From Poa pratensis (taxonomy: Eukaryota > Streptophyta > Magnoliopsida > Poales > Poaceae), in NCBI GenBank assembly GCA_947311845.1, contig CAMZMU010000027.1, forward strand, positions 45,680,053 to 45,744,052: 64,000 nucleotides of DNA. Direction: 5' to 3'. Below, piece after piece: positions 37,271 to 49,752 of this stretch. Under the pieces are notes generated by a model. That model had not been told where the DNA came from and did not search any database. It saw nothing but the letters and a program-made list of their open reading frames with translations. A program made the translations under genes and the position numbers. How positions within the stretch are numbered: the first letter of the stretch is position 1; each line of letters starts with the position of its first letter.

Positions 37271-38454
37271 ACCACCACCTCGGTAGCCATTACCATCACC
37301 ACCACCGAAGCCATCACCATCATCACCACAATGCTCACCCACCACCGAATCACCATCGACAAATGCACATCTAGCGATAAAGAGATAACTAAATACTTTT
37401 CACTCATTATCTTGGAGTGTGCATTGTTACTGTATTGTAGTTGTCAACCTCATGTTATTAAACTTAAGCCAATACTTTGTTTTAATAGTCAAATCTGAGC
37501 ATGTGTTGCTTGGAGAGTATCAGCATTAGATGCATAGGGAACCAGGTGTGTTTTGATCTTAACATGTTGCCCACATAAATGTTTATTGTGTACGACTCAT
37601 TGCTCATATCAATACTGCACTACAATGTTTGTTGGAGAGATATCAAGTGAATCCATTAACCCAAGTCCATTATTTACATAAAAGTAAGCCACTGGCATGC
37701 CTTTTGCATATTAGAGAGTATTGGGCTATCTCTGAAAAGAGCATCTTTAAAGTTATTGTTCTCATGCATTTGATTTTCAAGCAAGTAATTCCATCATCAT
37801 GGTTTATTAATTTGTTACCCTGGATAGTTTAATTTGTTTTCATGAATAGAAAGTTAGAATAGTGAAACTCTTGGTGTAGAGAATAAATAGCTTTACCTTC
37901 TTGTTCCTGCAGTTTGATATCCTGTATTTTCACATTGAAATGTGATACAACTATCCCTACACTTGGGGTAATCAGCAATGCAACAAGGCAAAAAGGTGTT
38001 TCTTATAGTAAAAGATGGACCAAGGATCATAATTCACTTGACCTCTATGTTATAAACATGTTGACACGATGTAGCAGTTCTAGACAAGATAAAATACAAT
38101 ACAACTTTATATTGTATATGTATGATTTGCATATGGTTACCTTGTAATGCCACTAAATCAATGATCCCTCTTATTCCTCCTTTGTAGCATTTTTTATTTT
38201 GTGTGCAGTTTGGAGGTCAGAGTGTGGTGTTGTGTGCTATGTTTTGTGTTTCAGTGGTGATCCCATTGATGCATTTCAAGTAGAAGTAGACGTTCTTTGA
38301 GACCATATATGTGGCCATTCTAGATTGCAGAAAAGTGTACCAAAGAGCATTTGTGTCTTGTTTGAAAATGTTAGAGGTTAGTCACCCACTAGTGACATTT
38401 TAGCATGAAAACCTAAAGTTGGGTGCTATTTTGGGATTAGTTTCACTAATGGTA
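37271..38454. other. Intergenic
   Basis: Starts with CACCAC-rich simple sequence (37271-37350) and continues as AT-rich DNA. No gene was recognised. Confidence 0.4.
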
Positions 38455-38710
38455 CTCCCTTCGTTCCAAAACAATTTTCATTCTTGACAATTTTGTAGAA
38501 AAAAAAATATACAACATAAATTTAGTTTTATTAGATTAATCATCATACAATGAATTTTCATATAGACTTGTTGTAGATATTGACATGCTAATACCGTCCC
38601 AAAATAAGTGTATTAGATTTGTCTAAAAGTGGATGATCTACACATAAAACATGTCTAGATACATCGAGTTTTGAGAAACTCTGAATCAGTTATTTTGAGA
38701 CGGAAGGACT
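38455..38710. mobile_element. Two fused or truncated Stowaway MITEs
   Basis: A left end CTCCCTTCGTTCCAAAACAA (after TA at 38453) has no partner. About 140 bp on, a second copy begins CCGTCCCAAAATAAGTGT (38597) and ends in an inverted match, TTATTTTGAGACGGAAGGAC, followed by TA. The first copy lacks its right half, so the second probably inserted into or recombined with it. Confidence 0.6.
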
Positions 38711-38859
38711 ATTTTTTATATTCCTTACGAATCAACAACTTCAGTTTATTTTACTAGCTTTAGGAGTGTTGGGCCTGGCCTGGTAAACATGTTTGCTTAT
38801 AACCTGCATCTATCTTTCTTGGCATTTCCTATACATCGACCAGGTCGACGTTAGGCCAG

Positions 38860-39720
38860 CGTCGCACACCCCTTTGTGGGCCGGCCCAATAAGGTAACAC
38901 GTCAAGTTTTTGGTTTATGGGCTTTCCGGTTCTTTTCTTTTTTCCTTTTAGCTGTTTCTTCCTTCTTTTTTCTTTTTTCTGTTACTTTTTTTGTTTTTAT
39001 TTTTTGGTCGTTTCTTCTTTTTTGTTTTATTTTCAGATATTATTTTTTAAAGTTTTATTCTATTGAAAAAGTTAAAATTTAAAAATGTTTAGATTTGAAA
39101 ATTGTTTGTATTTGAAATTGTTCAGATGTTAAAAATGTTCTATTTTGAAAATCGTTCAATGTGTGTCAATTTTTGTTTTGATTTTTTTGGCTGTTTTTCT
39201 TTCTTCTTTTCTGTTTTCTTATTAGACATTATTTCTTTCTTTTGAATTTTTATTTTTGAAAATCTTTAAATTTTAAAATGTTCATATTCAAAAAAAAATT
39301 ATGTATTTAAATCGTTCAAAAATATTTTCCATTCAAATACCTATTTTTGTTCACTTTTTAAAAATCGTTCAAAATTAATTACCAATTCACAGAATTTTTT
39401 TTCACCTTTTAAAATTGTTCAAAATTAATTTCTGTTCAAATACCTATTTTTCACTTTTTTGAAAATCGTTAAAAAATAATTCCCATTCACAGAATTTTAA
39501 GGTTTGCCTTTTAAAATCGTTTAAAATAGGTTCCGTTCAAATACCTTTTTTGTTCACCTTTGAAAATCGTTAAAAAATAATTTCCGTTCACAAACTTTTT
39601 CTGTTCGCTTTTAAATCGTTCAAACATAATTGATGTTCAAATACCTATTTTTGTTCAAAATCGTTCAAAAAAATAATATATTTAAGAACTGCGTGTACTA
39701 ATACATCACCATCATCCGAC
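38860..39720. repeat. T-rich sequence with degenerate ~50-bp repeats
   Basis: From about 39330 to 39670, units built on (T)TTTAAAATCGTTCAAAA, then AATTTCCGTTCA, then CAAATACC(T)TTTTTGTTCACC recur about seven times with variable spacing. This is a diverged minisatellite, probably inside a DNA transposon that begins near GGGCCGGCCCAA (38879). Confidence 0.5.
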
Positions 39721-39728
39721 TAACTTTG

Positions 39729-39800
39729 CGGCTAGCTCAGGCCAGTCCGTGGTGGGAGGGTTCAGGTTGGATTCCTGTCATCGACAAATAATTTTTCATT
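39729..39800 (+). other. tRNA-like (SINE-like) segment with A and B boxes
   Basis: GCGGCTAGCTCAGGCCAG (A-box-like) is followed about 30 bases later by GGTTCAGGTTGGATTCC (B-box-like), then an A/T-rich tail. It does not fold as a complete tRNA by eye. It could be a SINE head or a tRNA-derived part of a DNA transposon. Confidence 0.3.
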
Positions 39801-40259
39801 TTTAATTCGGCGAAACGTAGGAGCCCAATATTGCGGTCGGGGTTGTGCGACCTCGTCCTGTCATCGCATAGGTTGATGTAAAGATCCCTCTTTCTTTGGT
39901 AACCGTAGTGTTCGCCTCGGGAATGTACAATGGTAGAGAAGGCGTGTCTCCTCTTAGTCGTCCACATCATTTAGAGAAGGCAAAATTATTAATTGTACAA
40001 TGCGTTATCTCTTATTGCCATCCCTAACAATTAATGTGAATTAATTATATTTTAGTAGAAAATCGTAGTTTTAAGGGAAAACAAATAGTACAATGGTGAA
40101 ATTAGTCTTCTCTTATTTCGTAAGAGATCATCTCTTAGCTAAAGAAAGTCAACGTCCTCATTCTTCATTCTCTCCGTCAACTAAATAATTATCCTACGTG
40201 CTAACGATAAGAGAAAGCTGATGTCATATACGTCCCCTTAAACAGCCCAATTTCCCTTA

Positions 40260-40490
40260 CAGCATGTTTGGTTCGTGGGAAATACACATAGGGAATGGGA
40301 GTTTAGGCTACGAAGACTTTTATTCCTTTGATTGGTTGGAGGGAATGGGAATTAGTGAGGGAAGAGGCAAGAGAATTCACGTATTAAACTCCCACTAATC
40401 TATTACCTGGGGACCCTGGTAATTGAAACGCCGGATGGGGAAGAGGCGTTGAATTCCCATTCCACTTCCCTTTGTTAGCCAAACAAGCTG
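40260..40490. mobile_element. Tourist-like MITE (TTA duplication)
   Basis: Left end CAGCATGTTTGGTTCGTGGG and inverted right end CAGCTTGTTTGGCTAACAAA, flanked by TTA on both sides (40257-40259 and 40491-40493). 231 bp, ending about 100 bp before the start codon of the next gene, so it lies in that promoter. Confidence 0.82.
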
Positions 40491-40588
40491 TTAATTAGCG
40501 GAGCACGAGACATTCCTTTTTCGTCTTCCGTGAGGCTTGAACCCGATCGAACACCTCTGGAAAAAAAAAAACCCGATCGAACAAGCCA

Positions 40589-41306
40589 ATGGAGCTGGAG
40601 GCTGACAAGAACGCGGCGCCGGCGGCGGCCAGCGACGACGCCATCCAAGAAGAGTCCCCGGCCCCTGCTCAGGACGGGAAGCCCGGATCTGAGGCCGCAG
40701 CGGCGGCGCCGGAGGTGGAGGTGCAGCTCTTCCTGCGGGGCCGGGGTCCGGTGGCCGTGTTCCGGTCGCCCCTCGGCGGGTATACGCAGGACCAGCTGGA
40801 GGTGGGGGACATCCTGGAGAAGCACGGCCTCAAGTGCGTCTTCGCCTTCGACCCCGCCTCCCGCGCACGCGGCGTCGCCATCCGATTCAACCCCCGCAAC
40901 GGCCGCTCCCTCCTCCCCTACGCCGTCGACTCCACCATCTCCCTCGACGGCGAACCCAAGGTACTCAATTTGTCGAGTATCCTGATATTTGCCAGGTTAC
41001 CAGTATTATCTGGATGAGAGGGTCACTAGTGTTAGCAAGTCTTTGTATGACGCGTTGGCTTCTTTGGTGTTTTATTACTAGGATCCCTTGGTGAAGCCCA
41101 TCACGAAGATGATGGTCAGCGTCTGCGCCATCGCGGTGGTCGCTGCGCTGTTACTAAAGGAGGCGAAGATGCCCGAGTGGCTCAAGGATTCTAAGTTGGG
41201 CAACCTCAACTTCCCACCATGGGTTCTCGCTTGCGTAGTCATTCTCTTCACGAGGCTCCGGAAAAGAACCAGGGGTCTCCTGAAGAAGGTTGGATTGTCT
41301 TCGTGA
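40589..41306 (+). CDS. Uncharacterised plant membrane protein (two C-terminal TM segments)
   Basis: Two exons: 40589-40960 and 41082-41306, GT-AG intron of 121 bp, 198 residues. The first 45 residues are Ala/Glu-rich and probably disordered (MELEADKNAAPAAAS). Then comes a compact domain (VEVQLFLRGRGPVAVFRSPL to about residue 124). Exon 2 carries two hydrophobic stretches, about 134-149 (MMVSVCAIAVVAALLL) and 169-181 (PPWVLACVVILFT), and a basic tail (RLRKRTRGLLKKVG). The product is not recognised. The layout suggests a tail-anchored or hairpin membrane protein with the N-terminus outside the membrane; no function is claimed. High GC3 and clean splicing support a real gene. Confidence 0.75.
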
Positions 41307-42719
41307 GGTACACACAGTTTAATCATGTTTCCCCCGTTTTATTCATTTCTGTGTTGGTTTTGATGTCGTGTGATCATGATGAGTTCTTATGAGTATGATG
41401 TAAGACGCATACATTCGTGTAAAAACTAAATACTACCCAGGAAGGGAGTTGCAGATACACAGTGTGACAATATTCTAGAGTGCAAATATGCCTTACGGTT
41501 CTGCAAAAACTTGTTAATTGTAGTTATCTGCAGTCCTGTTTTGGCAGTGTTGTTTGAGATCCATTCTTGGTTACTACTGTTTCAAAACTGGTAAACTGGT
41601 GACTTGATGTTGATATTAGTGTGGACATTATCTACGATTCTGTGTACTGCTGTTAAAATGTCTGTTAGGTGTTCCTTGGCAAACTATGCCATGTAATGTG
41701 CTTGAACCGTTCAACCTCACATCTTAATACTTGCTATGTGAAATTAACCTCATCACTGTTCTTCTACTGAATTTTAAGTAGGCACACTTCCATTGTAACA
41801 GGTTACTAATGGGAATGGCAAGCACAATGCTATTTTGGCTGTTTCTTCCAGTTTGGCGTCAATGTTGGAGATGTACAGGGGCAGTGACATACTACATGTA
41901 AATGTTCATGCCACTTTGTTCACAACACATACATCTTATAGAGGACTTATATTTAACCTTATGTTAAGCATATACGTGCTGCAGTTTGCTAGTGTGGCAT
42001 TGTGCTTGAGTTCATGAATAAGGAAATTAGCCAAACAAAGTGGTGCGTAGTCTGTTTCTGTTCCTCGTCGTCGTTCTGATATATTGTAATGAGGGGTGTC
42101 CAGATACTGCTTAGCTGCTGGTTGTTAGTTCTGAAAGAAATTCGGAGCTTTACTTTAAGATAGTGATCCTTGATGTGCTTTCACAGATAATCAAATTTCT
42201 GCCAAAATTTGCCAGTTCGTAGCTCTTGAAGGTCGCACAGCTGAAAGAGGCAGCTGTCGTGACTTTGTTTGCTATCCTCTGTTTGTTGCCTGGTCTTGCC
42301 TAGATACTGCAGCTCTTGAAGGTCACGCATCTGAATCATTGTTCTTGATATCTCCGATATACTACAGCTGTCCAAGATCACACAGCTGGTGCATTTTGGC
42401 TGGTGTTACTTTCTTTGCTATTGTTTGTGCTTTTGTTGTCCTCCCTGGTTTCCAGTTTGCAGCCTGCCCTACAGAGATGCTACCGTTGTACTCTTTACAA
42501 ACGAGTTGCACACGACACCTCACAGTACACTATTGTTAACGACATACATCATCAATTATATTAGTTTATTGCAGGTTATAGAGAGAATAATATGAATTCT
42601 CGTGTGGGCGCTAATTTAAGGTCTTCTGCAGATATAAGTGAGAATTAGCGTGTATTTCTATTTCCACTCCATCTTTTAGAGTAACGCATCATCATCTGAA
42701 GACAATTACACATCTTTTT
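41307..42719. other. 3' flank and intergenic
   Basis: AT-rich. It holds the probable 3' untranslated region of the preceding gene, and a repeated phrase (CAGCTCTTGAAGGTC near 42219 and again near 42308). No further gene is seen. Confidence 0.4.
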
Positions 42720-43300
42720 TCTGGGAGCATGACACCTGGGCTTCTCATCCTGTTAGTCCCAGCATCGTCGGTCTCCACCCTTTGGTCGCGGCGAAGGCCT
42801 CACTTGATAATCGCACGAACAGTTTGACTCCCCAATTGATTGACCAGGATGAGATCATATTACCAATTATGTTGGCGGCAGCCGCAGGATCTGAGGGTTC
42901 AATGTGTCTGAAGCACGCATTGTTGTGTGTCTTCCAGATCGCCCACACTATCGCTGCCATGCCAACCGAAATCATTTTCCTATCATCTTTCAAAAAACTT
43001 CAAACCCATGGCCCTAGCAGAGTTTGTATCGACCTGGGCTTATTCTTAAAACCGAAGGCACAACTGGCGACATTCCAGATGTACCAGATGTACCGTGCCA
43101 AAGAGCAGGCGAAGAAAAGATGTGTAATTGTTTCATCTGCACCGCAAAACTGACACAAATCTTATCTCCTTTCCACCCACGACGATGTAGCACATCTTTG
43201 GTGAGTATGCTTTTTATAACCACCGACCAAAGAAAAACTCGATCGCACGCTTCCTTATCCATATATAGACACACCTACAATTGGCAATGTCATCCATCTT
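42720..43300 (-). pseudogene. LINE 3' fragment: zinc-binding part of the RT protein
   Basis: Minus-strand frames give WSVVIKSILTKDVLHRRGW, then a Cys-containing stretch, and IVWAIWKTHNNACFRH, the order of the zf-RVT domain and the linker that follows it in plant LINE ORF2. The pieces are in different frames. No reverse transcriptase core remains, so the fragment is truncated at its 5' side. Confidence 0.6.
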
Positions 43301-44196
43301 TGCGCCAAACAAGACACTTACTACTCCACACAACATTGTCGATCGATCCCTTGTCCAGTCCATCCATTATCGCGCTATCTAGCTAGCTACCCAGGTAGAT
43401 ATGTAGCCTATCGATCGATCTTTAGGCAAGCATGCAACCAGGCAAACACTAGCAGTCCAGCACCTATCGATCGATCTTTAAGCAAGCAATGCATGCCAAG
43501 TTGCCAACTGATGAAGAGCATAAAGAGAAGCGATGCAGTAAATGGGAAAGCCTTCACCTTGAGCAAAAGAAGGTGCATTGTTCCTACTTATGGGAAAATG
43601 CCATGGTCTCAAAGCAATTTTCACCAAGCAACTCATTCGAGCCTTTTTCTACAATTGGAAAATCTGCTGAACTGGAAAGTACATCTCTTCGTTGCTTCCT
43701 CCACAATTAACTTACTTTTTCTTGCCTTCTACTGTAGGTACAAGCAACAGAATTATCACAAAAACATGAAAGCACAAAAAAAATGTTCTTAAGCATATAA
43801 TTGCGCTCTGCGTAGTATTTACAACAGTACGATGCCAAATTGCCAATGTAAGATAAGTGCAAGTAAACTGTAGGAACAATTTACAGAAAGTGTAAACAAC
43901 CGAACGACGCAGCCACGAAAGAAATGAACATACGGAGTACAAGAAAAATATTTATCGTGTGAAGAAACATAACAAGTGAGTTCAATAGTTTTCCTCATAG
44001 CAAAGTGTGGACAACCATGCTGCTTGACGAATTGAACACTACACCAGGCTTGTTCTCCCGACAAGAGAACAAAAGGATAAAAGGAAGAAAAAAAATGGTA
44101 TTCTGCCTTTGGACCGTTGGAGCACATGCCTTGGCCATTTTACTCCTTAGCATGTTGTGTAATGTGTCTCATGCTAAGGACTCGCAGTTAACTTGA
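43301..44196. other. Intergenic with GATCGATC-containing duplicate
   Basis: CTATCGATCGATCTTTA with (A/G)GCAAGCA(A)TGC occurs near 43407 and again near 43464. The plus-strand open frame at 44005-44196 ends in a hydrophobic stretch but is not conserved in style and is not called. Confidence 0.35.
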
Positions 44197-44227
44197 CTAG
44201 CTGTAGAAGAGGAAATAGTGGTATTTT

Positions 44228-44246
44228 GCGCGTCGTCACGCCGCGC
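44228..44246 (-). other. Helitron 3' hairpin
   Basis: The minus strand reads GCGCGGCGTGACGACGCGC, five outer GC pairs plus two inner pairs with one mismatch. It sits 28 bases before CTAG, longer than the usual 10-12, so the exact end needs confirmation. Confidence 0.5.
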
Positions 44247-46053
44247 TTGTGTGATTTTATCTTTTAATTTTGAATTGTGTAAATAAATTTGTATTTTGGC
44301 ATTTATAAGTATTATTTATTTCGGTGAGCATGTAGATATATTCTGTAGTATATTTGATATTGCATGAGGTTGAAATGTCGAAATGTGCTTGTATTTTCCA
44401 AATAATATTTAATGAGTTATAGAAAAAATGGTGGACAATTTTAAAAATTTAGAAATGCTACGGCAAATTCGAATAGTTGGCAAATTTTAATGTTGGATTA
44501 TGTTTGTATGTTGGTGTAAAAAATTAATTTAGATTCTCAATCAGAAGATGTGCATCGTATGAGCATATAGTAAAGTGAATATATAATTTGAAGAATTGCA
44601 TCTGAATTTCATATTAAGAGGAGGTTAATTTACTGTGTTGGCAACATTTTACTTAAAGTTCATAATAAGTGGAAATGCACATCTATTCAATTGCTTTCCA
44701 TAGCTAGAGTTTTTTTTCTTCAAGTTCAGCTCCATATATTTGGAGCAAGTGTATATAGGATTTTGGTAAATTGTATTTCATTTTGGCAGAATTTGGTAGC
44801 ATTTATTTTTTGTGACGTGTGTCATGTTTGTGGTCAAAAAGAGTTTTAGAATTTGTGCAACGTAGATTGTATTCAATTTTGAATTCTTTCAGTGTTGGCG
44901 AATATTTTTGTGAATATGAACTGTTTTTTGTTTTTTTGGTTACCTATTTTATTTTATGAAAAGAATTGTTGACATTGTTTGTGTATTGCATTTATTTTTT
45001 GCACAAATATTACAAATTATGGAGTTATTGACATGACATTGGTGATTTTTTGTGTGTGCAGTATGTATATATATTTTTGTTAACGAAAATGTGGGCTAAA
45101 ATGAAGTGTTGAAACATTTGTTTGATTCTTATAAGTAGGTAGCATTTTTTGTGTGTGCATTTCTGATATTTTGTGTACAATATTTAAATATTTGAAGGTT
45201 CGAAATGCTCAAACATGTTTGTATTTCGCTGTCAATATTTAATTGAAATCAGAACAATCCATTTGAATATGATTCCACATTTGGGGAAAGCAAATGTTGG
45301 CCAAATTAAAATGGTGAAATAAATTTGGTGTTTGTTATGAATGCACTGTGGTTTTTTTTTTTTTGGTGAGCATTTTGGTTTTATTTTATGGAATATCGGA
45401 GTATTCGCTCAAATGTTGGACAGCTTGCAACTTGCAAACATGTTTTTTTTATTTTGTTATTGTAAAGTGGAACAGTACTTGTAGGTTTTAGATAAATGGC
45501 GCCATTATTAAGTGAGTTGTGAAGCATTTCGAGTATTGTAAAAAAATGTCTCTGTTATCATTTGTTTAAGGAATTGGAACATTGCAGAAGCAGAACCTTT
45601 ATTATTATTATTTTCTTTTTGTTCAAACAAAACTCGGAATATTTCATATTTCTTTTATGTGTTGTAGATCATTAAAAAATATTCGTTGAAAATATAATAG
45701 GTATTTGTTTTTTTTGTAGTTGTATTTACCAATTCCAACATTTTTTTTGTTGGCATTAATAAATGTCATTAATTTTCTCGAGCACGCCAATATATTTTGT
45801 AGTGCCTCTAATATCCTAGCTGTTTGAAATATCCAAATATACTAATATGTTGTAATTGGTTGAATACAAAATTGTAATATTCGGTTGTATTAGTTCAACA
45901 CTATGGAAAACGTTTATTTTTCTTGTGTTGTTATAGTTGGCATATTTGTGAATACGGTGGTCGGTGGAAGTCAAATTTGGAGATGTGCACATTCAAAAGT
46001 TGATACGGTGGTGGATGTCAAATTTGAAGATGTGCACATTGAAAAGTTGTTTA

Positions 46054-47892
46054 GATTTGTTCCATTATTTTTGGCTGCATCTATCCGCATTGGTGGCGAG
46101 GTTGTCTAAATTTCAAAATCGGTAAAAGCTGCTCGCCTGTGATTTTTTTTGTGGTTTTTAAATGCTCAGCTTCAGAAGGCATCGGACGTTGTCAAGTTTT
46201 AAAACTTGAAATTTGATCAAGTGTTGTAAATAGTAGGTGTGTTTTTTTTGTTTTTGTGGTTAACGTTGACTTATTTATCGTGTGTGCGAATATTTGGTGG
46301 GAAAACTTCAAATTTGTGAATGTTCACATGCAAAAGTAATCTATGTTTGAATATGTTGGCAATTGGCAGAAGAAGGTCTATGTTTGAATATGTTGACAAT
46401 TGGCAGAAGAAGGTTACATTTACAATTCTATTTCAATTTAGTTAAATCGTCTAGGCCTACACATCAGGAATATATATTTAAAGGGAAATGAATTTGCGTT
46501 TTTTTTTGAATGTGCATGTAGTAGAGCATTATTTTAATTTCATTATGTAATAAGGAGGAATTAAGTTCTGTTTGGACATTCATTAAGTTGAATTGGAAAA
46601 TCGGAGCGAGTGCAGTCATGTTACATGCAAGTATTAACTTATTCGAATCGATGTGTTATGCGTGTGTTCCGTCTGAAATATTTGATGTAACCTATTAATG
46701 AAAAGAAGTACATTGTATGGCTAACGATGCAATCTTGAGAAGACTAAAATTTTAAGTTCCGATTTAAATTCTTTGTCATGTTTGTGCATTTCCATAGAAT
46801 TTGTCCAAAGACGTAGTAGTTCGGGAAATTCGAAATTTTCTTTTCGTGTTGTTTTTTTTTTGGCCTTCTTCTAGTCATATTGATAACATCTAATATTTTT
46901 TCTGCATGTTCATTTATGGAGGTGTTTATATTTTTTGTATTTTTGTTTCGAAATACTTATTTGAAATGACGATGTTATTTTTTTTAGTTTTTTCTAAGTT
47001 GGGCTAATTTGAGTATTATTCCAAATTTGAAAGAGGTGTAACAGTTTAGAAAAGGGCCAAAGAGTTTGTAATGGTTACATTGGTTTTCACAAATTTGTAG
47101 AGATTGGTTTGAAATTTTTTTGGAGTTGCATTTTAAAAGGTTATGAAGTTTTGTAAAGCAGGGAAAAAAAAAAGGAAAAAAAAAAAAACGGGCGCAGCAG
47201 GCAGCCAGGCCGGCCCAGCACGCGGCCCAGGCCCGCTGCGCGCCGTGCGGACGTCAACGACGTTAGCGGCATCTGGAGCCGCAACGGTGGCGCGGAGCTC
47301 GCCGCCGGCGCCCGGGCGGCTTCTGGGACACGCGCGCCTGCGCGGAGGACGCGCCTGGTCGCGGGGGGCCCGAATCCGGCGGCGCCGCCGCTTTATGGTC
47401 GCCGGAGCGGCGACTGCGGCGTGCGGACGCGGCGGCGTTCGGCGGGCGTGTGGGCGTCGATTCCCATGACTGCCAGGCATTTCGGGACGCGAACCTCAAC
47501 GGGAGAGTGGAGGCGAGGACGGTGAAGCCGGCCGTGCGTGTCGATTTGGACGGGGGAGGCCGGAGCGGCGAGGACGCGTCGCGGCGCCGGCGGCGGCCTC
47601 CGGCTTCGCGGGAGAGGAAGGAGGGGACGGGGGGGATTTCTGTTTTTTTAAAGTCCATGGGGTTTGGCGTAATTCGCTGTAGGTCCTTCTGTACGTAAAA
47701 CTCTGGGTCGCTGGGCAATTTCTCGGCCGCGAGGGGCTTTTTTGCGAAACGGTGTTTCGGGGCAGCGAGGGCCGTTGGATCGTCGACGGAGGGCGTGGAT
47801 CGAGCGCTGTTCGTTACTGTAGATTGATACAGTAACAAACAGTGGCAGAGCCCCCTGAGAGGCCGCTAAACGGGACTACTTTTATATAGTTA
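46054..47892 (-). repeat. Helitron 5' tandem unit 1 (1839 bp)
   Basis: Its left edge continues into unique Helitron DNA. The unit holds, from the left: a GATTTGTTCCATT start, a tandem duplicate of about 37 bp (GTCTATGTTTGAATATGTTG..., near 46375), an AT-rich body, an A-rich run, a CpG-rich block (47190-47640), and the TATATAGTTA right edge. A minus-strand open frame of 191 codons (47838-47263) lies in the GC-rich part; its Arg/Pro/Ser-rich product is not recognised. Relative to units 2 and 3 it lacks about 24 bp in the ACGCGG(A/C)CCAGC stretch. Confidence 0.85.
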
Positions 47893-49752
47893 GATTTGTT
47901 CCATTATTTTTGGCTGCATCCATCCGCATTGGTGGCGAGGTTGTCTACATTTCAAAATCGGTAAAAGCTGCTCGCCTGTGATTTTTTTTGTGGTTTTTAA
48001 ATGCTCAGCTTCAGAAGGCATCGGACGTTGTCAAGTTTTAAAACTTGAAATTTGATCAAGTGTTGTAAATAGTAGGTGTGTTTTTTTTGTTTTTGTGGTT
48101 AACGTTGACTTATTTATCGTGTGTGCGAATATTTGGTGGGAAAACTTCAAATTTGTGAATGTTCACATGCAAAAGTAATCTATGTTTGAATATGTTGGCA
48201 ATTGGCAGAAGAAGGTCTATGTTTGAATATGTTGACAATTGGCAGAAGAAGGTTACATTTACAATTCTATTTCAATTTAGTTAAATCGTCTAGGCCTACA
48301 CATCAGGAATATATATTTAAAGGGAAATGAATTTGCGTTTTTTTTTGAATGTGCATGTAGTAGAGCATTATTTTAATTTCATTATGTAATAAGGAGGAAT
48401 TAAGTTCTGTTTGGACATTCATTAAGTTGAATTGGAAAATCGGAGCGAGTGCAGTCATGTTACATGCAAGTATTAACTTATTCGAATCGATGTGTTATGC
48501 GTGTGTTCCGTCTGAAATATTTGATGTAACCTATTAATGAAAAGAAGTACATTGTATGGCTAACGATGCAATCTTGAGAAGACTAAAATTTTAAGTTCCG
48601 ATTTAAATTCTTTGTCATGTTTGTGCATTTCCATAGAATTTGTCCAAAGACGTAGTAGTTCGGGAAATTCGAAATTTTCTTTTCGTGTTGTTTTTTTTGG
48701 CCTTCTTCTAGTCATATTGATAGCATCTAATATTTTTTCTGCATGTTCATTTATGGAGGTGTTTATATTTTTTGTATTTTTGTTTCGAAATACTTATTTG
48801 AAATGACGATGTTATTTTTTTTTAGTTTTTTCTACGTTGGGCTAATTTGAGTATTATTCCAAATTTGAAAGAGGTGTAACAGTTTAGAAAAGGGCCAAAG
48901 AGTTTGTAATGGTTACATTGGTTTTCACAAATTTGTAGAGATTGGTTTGAAATTTTTTTGGAGTTGCATTTTAAAAGGTTATGAAGTTTTGTAAAGCAGG
49001 GAAAAAAGAAAAGGAAAAAAAAAACGGGCGCAGCAGGCAGCCAGGCCGGCCCAGCACGCGGACCAGCACGCGGCCCAGCATGCGGCCCAGGCCCGCTGCG
49101 CGCCGTGCGGACGTCAACGACGTCAGCGGCATCTGGAGCCGCAGCGGTGGCGCGGAGCTCGCCGCCGGCGCCCGGGCGGCTTCTGGGACACGCGCGCCTG
49201 CGCGGAGGACGCGCCTGGTCGCGGGGGGCCCGAATCCGGCGGCGCCGCCGCTTTATGGTCGCCGGAGCGGCGACTGCGGCGTGCGGACGCGGCGGCGTTC
49301 GGCGGGCGTGTGGGCGTCGATTCCCATGACGGCCAGGCATTTCGGGACGCGAACCTCAACGGGAGAGTGGAGGCGAGGACGGTGAAGCCGGCCGTGCGTG
49401 TCGATTTGGACCGGGGAGGCCGGAGCGGCGAGGACGCGTCGCGGCGCCGGCGGCAGCCTCCGGCTTCGCGGGAGAGGAAGGAGGGGACGGGGGGATTTCT
49501 GTTTTTTTTAAAGTCCATGGGGTTTGGCGTAATTCGTTGTAGGTCCTTCTGTACGTAAAACTCTGGGTCGCTGGGCAATTTCTCGGCCGCGAGGGGCTTT
49601 TTTGTGAAACGGTGTTTCGGGGCAGCGAGGGCCGTTGGATCGTCGACGGAGGGCGTGGATCGAGCGCTGTTCGTTACTGTAGATTGATACAGTAACAAAC
49701 AGTGGCAGAGCCCCCTGAGAGGCCGCTAAACGGGACTACTTTTATATAGTTA
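47893..49752 (-). repeat. Helitron 5' tandem unit 2 (1860 bp)
   Basis: Nearly identical to unit 1 over its whole length, joined to it at TATATAGTTA/GATTTGTTCC. It keeps the 191-codon minus-strand frame (49698-49123). It shares with unit 3 the extra CACGCGG(A/C)CCAGC copies near 49057-49090 and the CGTCAGCGG and GCAGCGG variants, so the two are more recent sisters. Confidence 0.88.

Noticed and set aside
44005..44196. Small ORF with a hydrophobic, signal-peptide-like end
   Set aside because: No family resemblance, atypical start context, and it directly abuts the Helitron end in intergenic DNA.
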